Shown: positions 26,824-34,907 of the stretch, one piece after another
Position numbering within the stretch: the first letter of the stretch is position 1
Layout of the letters: every line of letters begins with the position of its first letter
Origin: Planctomycetaceae bacterium
GTDB taxonomy: Bacteria > Planctomycetota > Planctomycetia > Gemmatales > Gemmataceae
Direction of reading: 5' to 3'
Assembly: GCA_013823135.1 (NCBI GenBank)
Contig: PNLP01000006.1
Coordinates: 62,001 to 126,000, forward strand
Length of the DNA stretch: 64,000 bases
Program-made: the position numbers and the translations under genes
The notes under the pieces: model-generated
What the model saw: the letters and a program-made list of their open reading frames with translations, nothing else
The model's database searches: none
Told to the model about the DNA's origin: nothing

Positions 26824-28260
26824 ATGTTTCCTGCCTCCCCCTTTTCTCGGCGCGAACTCCTGAACCGCTGCGGTGTCGGCATGGGTATGCTCGGCCTGAC
26901 CCAACTCATGGGACAGTCCGGACTGCTGACGACACACGCCAAAGCTGCCGACGGCCTCAATCCACTGGCACCGAAACAACCGCACTTCCCGGCGAAGGCG
27001 AAGCACGTCATACACATCTTCGCGAACGGCGGACCGAGTCAGGTTGATACATTTGACCCGAAACCTGAGCTCGCCAAGTATGCTGGGAAGGCACTGCCCG
27101 CTGCAAATCTCAAGACGGAACGCCGTACTGGCGCTGCATTCCCATCACCGTTCAAATTCCAGAAGTACGGTCAATCGGGACTGGAGGTCAGCGAGATCTT
27201 CGCAAACACAGCCAAACACATCGACGACATCTGCGTGATTCGTTCCATGTATGCCGATGTGCCAAACCACGAACCATCTTTTCTGCTGATGAACTGTGGT
27301 GAACCGCGACTGATTCGCCCGAGTGTCGGGAGTTGGGTCACTTACGGTCTCGGCACCGAGAACCAAAACCTGCCGGGATTCGTCGCAATGTGTCCGGGCG
27401 GTTTCCCACTGCAAGAAGCACAGAACTGGCAGTCCGGATTCCTCCCTGGCATCTTCCAGGGGAGCTACGTTGATACGCGGAACACCGATGTCGAGAAACT
27501 CGTCGAGTTTGTGAAGAACAAGACTGCCCCCGGTACAGCACAACGGAAGCAACTCGACTTGCTCGCGAAACTGAATGCCGCTCATCAAACTGCGCGCCCG
27601 AACGACCCGCAACTCGAAGCCCGCATCCAGTCGTTCGAACTGGCGTACCGGATGCAGTCTGAGGCGAGCGAAGCATTCGACGTGAGCAAGGAACCCAAGC
27701 ACATCCTCGAAGCATATGGTCCGGGCGAACAGGCCCGGAGCCTGCTGCTCGCTCGACGATTGGTCGAACGCGGCGTGCGTTTCGTGCAACTCAGCCACGG
27801 GCCGGTGCAGCCGTGGGATAGCCACGACGACCTGGAGAAAGAGCACCGCCGTCTCGCTGGACAAGTTGATAAGGGTATCGCCGCCCTGATCTCAGATCTG
27901 AAGCGGCTAGGTCTCTTCGAAGAGACGCTCATCATCTGGGGTGGTGAGTTCGGCCGCACACCGGTGGTGGAACTGCCAACTCCCGGCTCGAACCAGGGAA
28001 AGGTGAACGGTCGGGACCACAACCATTGGGGTTTCACTGTGTGGATGGCGGGCGGTGGTGTGAAGGGCGGGCAGGCCGTGGGGGCAACCGACGAGTTCGG
28101 CTTCAAAGCAGTCGAAAACCCCGTCCACGTCCACGACCTGCACGCGACGATTTTGTGGCTCTTGGGCTTCGACCACGAGAAGTTTACCTACCGCTACGCA
28201 GGCCGCGATTTCCGTCTGACCGACGTGAAGGGCAACGTCGTGAAGCAAGTGTTAAAATAG
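26824..28260 (+). CDS. DUF1501 domain protein, Tat-exported
   Basis: A 478-residue protein with a leader FSRRELLNRCGVGMGMLGL (twin arginine). Landmarks: HVIHIFANGGPSQVDTFDPKP, FANTAKHIDDICVIRSMYAD, RGVRFVQLSHG, IWGGEFGRTPVVE, GRDHNHWGFTVWMAGGG, and VHDLHATILWLLGFDHEKFTYRY near the end. This is the subtype that usually follows PSCyt1/DUF1553 genes. It begins 69 nt after the upstream cytochrome gene, so the two are very likely one transcript. Confidence 0.93.
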   Translation: MFPASPFSRRELLNRCGVGMGMLGLTQLMGQSGLLTTHAKAADGLNPLAPKQPHFPAKAKHVIHIFANGGPSQVDTFDPKPELAKYAGKALPAANLKTERRTGAAFPSPFKFQKYGQSGLEVSEIFANTAKHIDDICVIRSMYADVPNHEPSFLLMNCGEPRLIRPSVGSWVTYGLGTENQNLPGFVAMCPGGFPLQEAQNWQSGFLPGIFQGSYVDTRNTDVEKLVEFVKNKTAPGTAQRKQLDLLAKLNAAHQTARPNDPQLEARIQSFELAYRMQSEASEAFDVSKEPKHILEAYGPGEQARSLLLARRLVERGVRFVQLSHGPVQPWDSHDDLEKEHRRLAGQVDKGIAALISDLKRLGLFEETLIIWGGEFGRTPVVELPTPGSNQGKVNGRDHNHWGFTVWMAGGGVKGGQAVGATDEFGFKAVENPVHVHDLHATILWLLGFDHEKFTYRYAGRDFRLTDVKGNVVKQVLK

Positions 28261-28282
28261 AACGAGGATTAGATATGTATGA

Positions 28283-28306
28283 GAAGATCACCTGTCCGTG
28301 ATCTTC
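28283..28306 (+). terminator. Hairpin after the DUF1501 gene
   Basis: Perfect 9-bp stem GAAGATCAC/GTGATCTTC with a 6-nt loop, 22 nt after the stop codon at 28260. No T-run follows, so termination strength is uncertain. Confidence 0.5.
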
Positions 28307-28757
28307 GCTATCAATGAGCATCGCGATGAGGCCATCCGATACGGGGGTAGTACGTGGTTTATAATCAGAGGGCCTTGCGATAGCGTCTCTTTCCGTACTC
28401 GTTGGCATCACGTCGTGACAGAAGCCATCGAGTGGTTGGGCGTCACTCAGGCAGTCGGCACGCAATTCAGCAACTGCTTCGCACCGTCCTCATCCCAAAA
28501 CCTTTTCCGTACCCCTCACGCGATCGTTGAACTGCTTCCAGACCGGAGAGGTCATGCTGCGATTTGCACACTCATGGCTGAAAGCCCCTGGGAATGCACC
28601 AGATCCAACAGCGAATTGCGACACCCTGTCAAGCTAAAGAGTGTCCTCGGCGCAAACCGTGACCTGGCCACCAGATTGGACTGACTTGCTACGAACCTCG
28701 CGAAGTTGCTCATCTACGCGTAAAATCAGCGAAGACATCTTTAACCGAGGCACTCTC
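28307..28757. other. Noncoding stretch upstream of ung
   Basis: About 450 bases without a convincing gene. Open frames exist on both strands (for example one beginning at a GTG at 28298) but their products look random and have no recognisable motif or good ribosome site. Base composition is less GC-rich than in the flanking DUF1501 genes. It could hold the ung promoter, a small RNA, or the remains of a lost gene. Confidence 0.4.
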
Positions 28758-29555
28758 ATGTCCAAAAAGAAATCGGATGTCTCACCATCACTTTTTGAAA
28801 GCCAGTCCGAAGACGTCACGGCATCCACAGTTCTCAATCTGAATGGAGCTACTACTTTTCCGCTTCCAACAGACCTCCCCGCATCCTGGCTTTCGGCTCT
28901 CGGATCGGAAACATCCCAACCCTATTGGAATGAGCTTCAGAAGTTTGTTGCCGCCGAAAGAGCGACTCAGGCGGTCTTTCCACCAGCAGAGGACGTATTC
29001 AACGCTTTCCGCTTTACTCCGCTCGATAGCATCAAGGTCTTGATACTTGGTCAAGATCCCTATCCCGGGGCAGGACACGCCCACGGACTTTGCTTTTCAG
29101 TTCGGCCTGGGGTGCGACTGCCAGGCTCTCTCCGGAACATCTACCAGGAACTCAACAACGATCTTGGGATCAAGCCCGTGAAACACGGATATCTGGCGTC
29201 GTGGGCGAAGCAGGGCATCCTGATGTTGAATGCCTGCCTTACCGTTCGAGCCGATTCGCCGAACTCACATGCTGGCAAAGGGTGGGAAAAATTCACTGAT
29301 GCGGCGATCTCTGCGGTCAACCAGAGTCAGCGCCCGGTCGTGTTTCTGCTCTGGGGAGCGTACGCCCTGAAAAAAATCAAGTTGATAGATGAATCACGAC
29401 ATATTGTCATCAAGTCAGCACACCCGTCCCCACTATCGGCATCGAACGGGTTTTTCGGAAGCAAGCCTTTCTCCAAGATCAACGAAGCGCTCAAGAAACT
29501 AGGAGAATCGCCAATAGACTGGCAACTTCCCGAAACAGCATCCGAGGAGCACTGA
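28758..29555 (+). CDS. ung: Uracil-DNA glycosylase (family 1)
   Basis: A 265-residue DNA repair enzyme that excises uracil from DNA. Key motifs: KVLILGQDPYPGAGHAHGL, with the catalytic Asp in the water-activating loop, the LLWGAYA strand, and the HPSPLSASNGFFGSKPFSKIN leucine loop. An N-terminal extension of about 60 residues (polar, Ser/Glu-rich) precedes the catalytic core. The ATG at 28758 (MSKKKSDV) follows GAGG about 9 nt upstream. Base composition is noticeably lower in GC than its neighbours, which may mean acquisition by transfer. Confidence 0.95.
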   Translation: MSKKKSDVSPSLFESQSEDVTASTVLNLNGATTFPLPTDLPASWLSALGSETSQPYWNELQKFVAAERATQAVFPPAEDVFNAFRFTPLDSIKVLILGQDPYPGAGHAHGLCFSVRPGVRLPGSLRNIYQELNNDLGIKPVKHGYLASWAKQGILMLNACLTVRADSPNSHAGKGWEKFTDAAISAVNQSQRPVVFLLWGAYALKKIKLIDESRHIVIKSAHPSPLSASNGFFGSKPFSKINEALKKLGESPIDWQLPETASEEH

Positions 29556-29577
29556 TCACGAGGAGTAATGCTTCGGA

Positions 29578-30984
29578 TCATTTCACCCGTGCAGGGGTGA
29601 GTTTGCCAAGGTTGTCGAACAGGCGCACGAGGGAAGCCATGAGTTTCTTGAAGTCACCCTCGTGCAAACTCTCATTCGGTGCGTGCGCGTTGCTCGCCGG
29701 GTCTTCAATCCCCATCAACAACGCTGGGGCACCGCCGAAAAGATCTGAGAGTGGGCCAACAAAGCCAATACTCCCACCACATCCAATCGCAACCGGGTCA
29801 CGATCATAGCCGCATCGCATTGCCGCGAGCGCTGACTCGAACGCGGGACCATTCGGGTCAGTCATCCACCAATCCACAGGTGGCCCTGCAGGAGAGACTT
29901 TGACCTCACAACCCCAGGGCGGGTCTTTCGTGAGGAACGCCGAAAGATCCGCCAGCACCTTTTCAGGCTTCTGGTCCGGAACGATACGGCAACTCACAAT
30001 CGCGGATGCTTTGGGGAGCACTTGGTTCGAGGCACCCTTGATCGAACTCGCTTCCTGCGCGATCACTGTTACTGAGGGCCGACGCCACGTCTGGCCATAC
30101 GTGTTGTACCCTTCTTCCGTTGCCAGTCGAGCCGTTGGTACAAGGCCGGCGCCCTGTCGGAACTTCTCCAAGTCAAAGGGCAGCTTTTGGAACGCCACTC
30201 GCTCTTTATCGGTCAGTGTTCGTACCTGATCGTACATCCCCGGAATCGGCAAAGCACTGTTGTTCCAATAGAGCCGGCCCAAAATTGCGTTCAGCGCGAT
30301 GGCCGCATCAGGCAAAGCGCCCCCAGCCATCCCGCTATGGACAGGTGTTTTCGCACTGCTCACGTCAATCTGGATGCCAACAATACCACGCAGCGAATAC
30401 GTGAGGCTTGGGATACCGACTTCGACATTCTCCGTGTCACAAACGACGATCACGTCCGACTTGATACGCTCCTTGTGCGCTTCAAAGAACTTCAGCAGAT
30501 ACTTCGAACCAATCTCTTCCTCACCCTCAACAAGCATTTTGACGTTAACGGGCAGAGTATTCCCGGTTTTTCGATACGCGGCGATCGCACCGAGCATCGC
30601 AGAGATCGCACCCTTGTCGTCGGCGGAGCCGCGTGCGAACAATCGCCCATCCCGCCGGGTTAACTTCCAGGGATCTGACTGCCACTGTTCGACAAAGTTG
30701 ACGGGTTGCACGTCGTGGTGGGCGTATAGGAACACCGTTGGCTTACCCGGTGCGTCGAGCCATTCGCCATAAGCATAAGGAAGCGAGCCTCCTACCCGAA
30801 GAAGATCCACATTGTGGAGTCCTGCCTGCCGCATCATGTCGCATGTCATCTTCGCTGTGCGATCAATCTCGGCGTGGTGCTCTCCATCTGTGCTGATGCT
30901 CTGGACGGCAACCAAATCGGCCAACCCGCGAATGATGTCTTCGTGATTCTTACTCAACCAGTCGAGCGCGGCCTGTGTCATCAT
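29578..30984 (-). CDS. M20 family metallopeptidase (dipeptidase-like)
   Basis: A 468-residue zinc hydrolase. The metal-site motifs are clear: YAHHDVQP (His ligand and nearby Asp), ARGSADDKGAI (bridging Asp), and VEGEEEIGS (catalytic Glu and ligand Glu). A C-terminal ligand His is likely in NAHAPNESLHEGDF. The dimerisation domain lies at about 190-320. Members cleave dipeptides or deacylate amino acids; the specificity here cannot be read. No signal peptide, so cytoplasmic. It is convergent with ung, with 22 bases between the stop codons. Confidence 0.9.
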   Translation of the reverse strand: MMTQAALDWLSKNHEDIIRGLADLVAVQSISTDGEHHAEIDRTAKMTCDMMRQAGLHNVDLLRVGGSLPYAYGEWLDAPGKPTVFLYAHHDVQPVNFVEQWQSDPWKLTRRDGRLFARGSADDKGAISAMLGAIAAYRKTGNTLPVNVKMLVEGEEEIGSKYLLKFFEAHKERIKSDVIVVCDTENVEVGIPSLTYSLRGIVGIQIDVSSAKTPVHSGMAGGALPDAAIALNAILGRLYWNNSALPIPGMYDQVRTLTDKERVAFQKLPFDLEKFRQGAGLVPTARLATEEGYNTYGQTWRRPSVTVIAQEASSIKGASNQVLPKASAIVSCRIVPDQKPEKVLADLSAFLTKDPPWGCEVKVSPAGPPVDWWMTDPNGPAFESALAAMRCGYDRDPVAIGCGGSIGFVGPLSDLFGGAPALLMGIEDPASNAHAPNESLHEGDFKKLMASLVRLFDNLGKLTPARVK

Positions 30985-31096
30985 GTACTCCTGTGTCCTT
31001 GTGCCATCACTCTACCCGGATGAGGCGCCAAGGTAAACCCGCGCTGTTATGCTAATCGTATCCAACCTCTGCCAATAAAACCTTACGGCAATCGCT

Positions 31097-31684
31097 ATGT
31101 CTGAACTTCCTGCTTCTCAAGCGATCGAACTCCGCTTGCGAGCGAAGGTTTACAAGATTGGATGCATCGCCAATATTGCGGTGTTCTTACTGTTGGGTGG
31201 GGCCACCTTGTTGGTGTTTCCGGCCCTCGCACGAACTCTTGGGTTGAGTACTCCCGCTTCGGATGAAGCGCAGATCCGAGCTGTTCTCGCTGCTCAAGTT
31301 GCCGCATGGAATACGGGTGATCTCGATGGCTTCATGGCAGGGTACTGGCGTGACGAGAACCTCACGTTCATCTCGGGCGACCGGCTCACACAGGGATGGG
31401 AGGGGACCCGAGCACGCTACCTGAAGAAGTATTTCACGCCAAATAACGATGGTAAACTCACGGAACGTGGTGAGTTGTCGTTCGCGGAATTGCATTTCGA
31501 GAGCTTCAGCCCGCAAGCCGTGATGGTGCGAGGTCGGTACATTCTCAAATTACCAACGGAAATGGCGACAGGCCGGTTCACGCTCGCATTGCGAAAACTG
31601 CCCGATGGCTGGCGCATCACGTCTGATCACACGTCGGTTGATTGCCCCGATTGTGCGGAGATCGTGAAGAAGGAAAAGAAATAA
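31097..31684 (+). CDS. Membrane-anchored NTF2/SnoaL-like protein
   Basis: A 195-residue protein. Residues about 20-45 form one membrane helix (IGCIANIAVFLLLGGATLLVFPALA). The rest is a YybH/DUF4440-type NTF2-like fold: EAQIRAVLAAQVAAWNTGDLDGFMAGYW, then ENLTFISGDRLTQGWEGTRARYLKKYF, and GRFTLALRKLPDGWRITSDHTS. It ends with DCPDCAEIVKKEKK, a CXXC pair. Such domains bind small molecules or act as minor enzymes; no function can be assigned. It diverges from the M20 peptidase gene. Confidence 0.78.
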   Translation: MSELPASQAIELRLRAKVYKIGCIANIAVFLLLGGATLLVFPALARTLGLSTPASDEAQIRAVLAAQVAAWNTGDLDGFMAGYWRDENLTFISGDRLTQGWEGTRARYLKKYFTPNNDGKLTERGELSFAELHFESFSPQAVMVRGRYILKLPTEMATGRFTLALRKLPDGWRITSDHTSVDCPDCAEIVKKEKK

Positions 31685-31710
31685 GGTTGTAGTGGGGCTT
31701 GAAATGGACG

Positions 31711-31764
31711 GTCGGGCCGGCCGATTCTGGGGACGCTGCCAACCCCTGAACCAGCCGACCCGAC
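31711..31764. repeat. Hairpin 1 with loop ACGCTGCCAA
   Basis: Arms 31711-31732 and 31743-31764 pair over 22 positions with a few mismatches; the loop is ACGCTGCCAA. It begins 27 nt after the NTF2-like stop codon. The loop recurs in the next hairpin. Confidence 0.65.
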
Positions 31765-31781
31765 TGAGTCGCTCCCACATT

Positions 31782-31810
31782 TGAGAGGTGACGCTGCCAG
31801 ACACCTCTCA
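31782..31810. repeat. Hairpin 2 with loop ACGCTGCCAGA
   Basis: Perfect 9-bp stem TGAGAGGTG/CACCTCTCA (31782-31790 with 31802-31810). The loop is ACGCTGCCAGA, matching hairpin 1 for nine bases although the stems differ. Confidence 0.65.
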
Positions 31811-31929
31811 ATAATTACGGTGCGCGTCGCCCCAAAGTTATTGTTTCGCCACCGAAGTTTTTTCACTTGCGAGCCGATCCTGAATCTTCATCATGTGATA
31901 AGTCCCTCCACTTTTTTCGGATAAGACCC

Positions 31930-32811
31930 ATGAACAGGCTCTCCCGACGTGATTTTCTGGCCGCATCAGCAATCGCCGTTTCCGCAGGCACTAGCCCCAA
32001 AGTGGTGAAAGGTGCCGATGAAGTTGCCAAATTCAAACTTGGACTGGTGACTTACAACGTCCCAGCAGCCTGGGATCTTCCCACGATCTTGAAAGTATGT
32101 AAGGAGGTTGGGATTGCTGCCGTCGAGTGCCGGACCACTCACAAACATGGCGTCGAACCGACTCTCACCGCGCCCCAACGTGCAGAGGTCAAGAAACAGT
32201 TCACAGACTCTGGTGTGGTGTTCTGGGGTTGTGGAAGCGTTTGCGAGTTTCACGCGGCAGACCCTGCTGTCGTGAAGAAGAATATCGAGGATTGCAAGCA
32301 ATTCATCGGACTTGTCAAGGAGCTCGGAGGGAAGGGCGTGAAGGTCCGCCCCAACGGCGTTCCCAAGGATGCCGATCCCCAAAAGACTTTCCAGCAAATC
32401 GGAAAGGCGCTCACTGAGTGCGGCAAAGCAGCGGAAGACGCCGGCGTCGAAATCTGGGTCGAGGTTCACGGTGCAGTCACGCAAGTTTCCAAAAACATCA
32501 AGTCGATCATGGATGCTTGCGAATCCAAATCCGTCGGGTTGACCTGGAATTCAAACCCGACTGATGTCGAGAACAAGTCGGTGAAAGCGTCTTTCGATCT
32601 CTTGAAGTCTTGGATTCGTTCCTGCCATATCAACGACCTCGATAACGACGCCAAGGGTACATACCCCTACAGAGAGTTGTTCGGACTGCTTCGAGGGATC
32701 GGATACGACCGTTACACAATGTGCGAGGTCGGCAAATCGTACCCTGTCGCGGAAGGCACAGAATACCTGAAGAAGTACAAGGAGCTGTGGGACAAACTTG
32801 TGAAGGCATGA
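31930..32811 (+). CDS. Sugar phosphate isomerase/epimerase-like TIM-barrel protein, Tat-exported
   Basis: A 293-residue protein with a twin-arginine leader (RLSRRDFLAASAIAVSAG) and an AP endonuclease 2/xylose isomerase-like barrel: LGLVTYNVPAAWDLPTILKVC, VEVHGAVTQVSKNIKSIMD, SWIRSCHINDLDNDAK, and YTMCEVGKS. The acidic and His residues at the strand ends (Glu in VEVHG, His in CHIND, Glu in MCEVG) fit a metal-dependent isomerase or epimerase. These exported proteins are abundant in planctomycetes and of unknown substrate. The ATG at 31930 puts the RR motif in the right place. Confidence 0.88.
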   Translation: MNRLSRRDFLAASAIAVSAGTSPKVVKGADEVAKFKLGLVTYNVPAAWDLPTILKVCKEVGIAAVECRTTHKHGVEPTLTAPQRAEVKKQFTDSGVVFWGCGSVCEFHAADPAVVKKNIEDCKQFIGLVKELGGKGVKVRPNGVPKDADPQKTFQQIGKALTECGKAAEDAGVEIWVEVHGAVTQVSKNIKSIMDACESKSVGLTWNSNPTDVENKSVKASFDLLKSWIRSCHINDLDNDAKGTYPYRELFGLLRGIGYDRYTMCEVGKSYPVAEGTEYLKKYKELWDKLVKA

Positions 32812-32925
32812 GCGACGACAAACTGACGAATTTTCACTTGCAGAGTCTGTTTGCAAACATCTTAATGGGACTGTTCGCTAACAAACACCACTACATTCTG
32901 AAAGTGAAATGAAACGAGGTGGACG

Positions 32926-33243
32926 ATGTCACGAGTCGCTGTGTCTCTTCTGTTGGCCTCTCTTTTTGTCTTGTCCGGTGGGTTAACTGGGCAGGAGCCC
33001 AAGAAAGACGACCCACCAGGGAAGGTCAAGGGCGTCTTGCCGATGAATTGGAAGAAGATCGGACTGAGCGAAGATCAGGTGCAAACCATCTACAAGATTC
33101 AAGGCAAGCATAACGACGAGATTGATAAACTCGAAGCAAAGATCAAGGAACTGAAGGCGACGCGAGATAAGGAAATGAAGGCGGTGCTGACTGCCGACCA
33201 GAAAAAGAAACTCGAAGAGATTCTAATCGGCAAGGACAAGTAA
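32926..33243 (+). CDS. Small secreted helical protein (Spy/CpxP-like layout)
   Basis: A 105-residue protein with a signal peptide (MSRVAVSLLLASLFVLSGGLTG), an Asp/Lys/Pro-rich linker, then amphipathic helices rich in Lys and Glu: LSEDQVQTIYKIQGKHNDEI, KLEAKIKELKATRDKEM and LTADQKKKLEEIL. The 'L(S/T).(D/E)Q...' repeats are typical of periplasmic Spy/CpxP-like and heavy-metal-resistance-like proteins. I infer a periplasmic chaperone or sensor; this is based on layout only. Confidence 0.7.
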   Translation: MSRVAVSLLLASLFVLSGGLTGQEPKKDDPPGKVKGVLPMNWKKIGLSEDQVQTIYKIQGKHNDEIDKLEAKIKELKATRDKEMKAVLTADQKKKLEEILIGKDK

Positions 33244-33305
33244 GCCAGCTCCAAGCCCATCCGATACAACGGGTGGGCTTGTTCATTCCGCGAGCGAGGG
33301 ATTCG

Positions 33306-33680
33306 ATGGGTCTTGACCGCACAATCCGCTTCCCAAGTGCTGAAACACCGGCCTGGGAATCAATCCGGGCGTTGCTTGAACGTGTCGGTGAGTCTGGCCA
33401 ATTGCGGATGATCGACAACCTCCCCGCGTTCCCAGATGAATCCCCACCCGATGACTGGAAGGAACTGCGTGTAGGCATGTCCGGCGGGATGGTGACCGTC
33501 CGTCGGGGTCGCGGTAGTCTTGTGTGCGTGATCTGGGGCAACGGCGACGCTGCATTAAATGCGGCCTGGGGGAAAGTGATTTGGGCCTGTGCTGCCGCAG
33601 GTGGCGGAGCAGTCGATTCTCCTGACGGAGCCCTCACAGCTGATCAATTTGCTCATGATGAGGGCATTTCTCCTGCTTAA
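33306..33680 (+). CDS. Small protein of unknown function
   Basis: A 124-residue soluble protein starting MGLDRTIRFPSAETPAWESI, preceded by a good AGGGA ribosome site (an upstream GTG at 33273 is possible). It has a Trp/Gly-rich centre (MVTVRRGRGSLVCVIWGNG) and the segment WGKVIWACAAAGGG. It lies on the same strand between the small secreted protein and lpxD. I recognise no family. Confidence 0.55.
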   Translation: MGLDRTIRFPSAETPAWESIRALLERVGESGQLRMIDNLPAFPDESPPDDWKELRVGMSGGMVTVRRGRGSLVCVIWGNGDAALNAAWGKVIWACAAAGGGAVDSPDGALTADQFAHDEGISPA

Positions 33681-33884
33681 TCGCAGCCTTTCTCCGCGTT
33701 TCTGCCAAAATCTCTCAGGTTACCACTTCATCCGGCCTGACAAACAAGCCGATATCTCCCGGTCAGCAGTCAGCCGTGTGGCTGGGGCGAACAGTTGCCC
33801 TTGCCTCAATTACCGACATTAGATACCTTCCGCCAAACCCCAAGGATGTGGGTTCAGCGGCACGCACGGAAGAAGAGGCCTACC

Positions 33885-34907
33885 GTGACCATCACAGTCC
33901 GGCATTTGGCCGAGTGGGTGAGGGGCGAAGTCCTCGGTGACGGCGACCTGCCCATCTCGAATGCCCGAACGCTCGCCGAGGCTCAACCCGGCGACATCAC
34001 TTTCGTTGAACACGACAAGCATCTGACTGCCTGGCACAGTAGCCGAGCGTCTGCTGCCATCGTGCCCCATTCGGTTCCGGTGAACGGGAGGCCGATCATC
34101 CGGGTAGCTGATCCCCTCATGGCATTCGCCAGAGTTGTTCAGCAACTCCGCGGCCGACCTCGTGAAGACGGACCAGCGATTAGCCCGATGGCGCTCGTTC
34201 ATCCAACTGCTCGACTCGCATCCGGAGTCTGTGTCGGCCCCTTCGCGGTGGTCGGGGAAAATAGCGAAATCGGGACGAACACGACCATCCACGCGGGAGC
34301 CATTGTCGGACGTTACTGCAAATTGGGAGAAGAAGTTGTCGTTCATCCCCACGCGACGCTTTACGACGAATGTGTTCTTGGAAACCGAGTCGTGATTCAT
34401 GGGAACGCAGTCATCGGAGCTGACGGTTTCGGGTACCGCGTTCAGAACGGTCGCCACGCGAAAGTTCCGCAACTCGGATGGGTTGAGATCGAGGACGATG
34501 TCGAGGTCGGAGCCTGCACGACCATCGACCGGGGAACCTTTGGTCCCACTCGAATCGGTGCAGGGACCAAGATCGACAACCTTGTGATGATTGGGCACAA
34601 CTGCAACATCGGTAAACACAACATTCTTTGCAGCCAGGTCGGAATCGCGGGTTCGACCACAACCGGTGACTATGTCGTGATGGCTGGTCAGGTTGGCGTA
34701 GCTGACCACCTCACGATTGGCGATCGCGTCACCATCATGGCGAAGAGTGGAGTCTCGGGGAACATCTCGGGTGGATCGCAAGTGCTTGGTATGCCCGCTC
34801 TCCCTCACCGGGAACAGGCTCGGATCATGATGACGATGGAAAAGCTCCCAGAAATCCGCAAGGATGTGAGCCGGATCAAAAAGCACCTCGGTCTGGAGGA
34901 TGGCTGA
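33885..34907 (+). CDS. lpxD: UDP-3-O-acylglucosamine N-acyltransferase
   Basis: A 340-residue cytoplasmic enzyme of lipid A synthesis that adds the N-linked acyl chain to UDP-3-O-acylglucosamine. The N-terminal uridine-binding domain (about 1-100: ISNARTLAEAQPGDITFVE) is followed by a left-handed beta-helix of hexapeptide repeats (HPTARLASGVCVGPFAVVGE onward) with IGADGFGYR and the catalytic His in MIGHNCNIGKHN, and ends in a helical tail. I chose the GTG at 33885 (MTITVRHLAEWVRGE) because GAAGAGG precedes it and the length then matches the family; earlier in-frame starts exist at 33795 and 33846. Confidence 0.95.
   Translation: MTITVRHLAEWVRGEVLGDGDLPISNARTLAEAQPGDITFVEHDKHLTAWHSSRASAAIVPHSVPVNGRPIIRVADPLMAFARVVQQLRGRPREDGPAISPMALVHPTARLASGVCVGPFAVVGENSEIGTNTTIHAGAIVGRYCKLGEEVVVHPHATLYDECVLGNRVVIHGNAVIGADGFGYRVQNGRHAKVPQLGWVEIEDDVEVGACTTIDRGTFGPTRIGAGTKIDNLVMIGHNCNIGKHNILCSQVGIAGSTTTGDYVVMAGQVGVADHLTIGDRVTIMAKSGVSGNISGGSQVLGMPALPHREQARIMMTMEKLPEIRKDVSRIKKHLGLEDG

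Noticed and set aside
28298..28684. A 128-codon open frame with GTG start before ung
   Set aside because: No good ribosome site, an unremarkable composition, no recognisable motif, and it begins inside a terminator-like hairpin. I left the region as noncoding.
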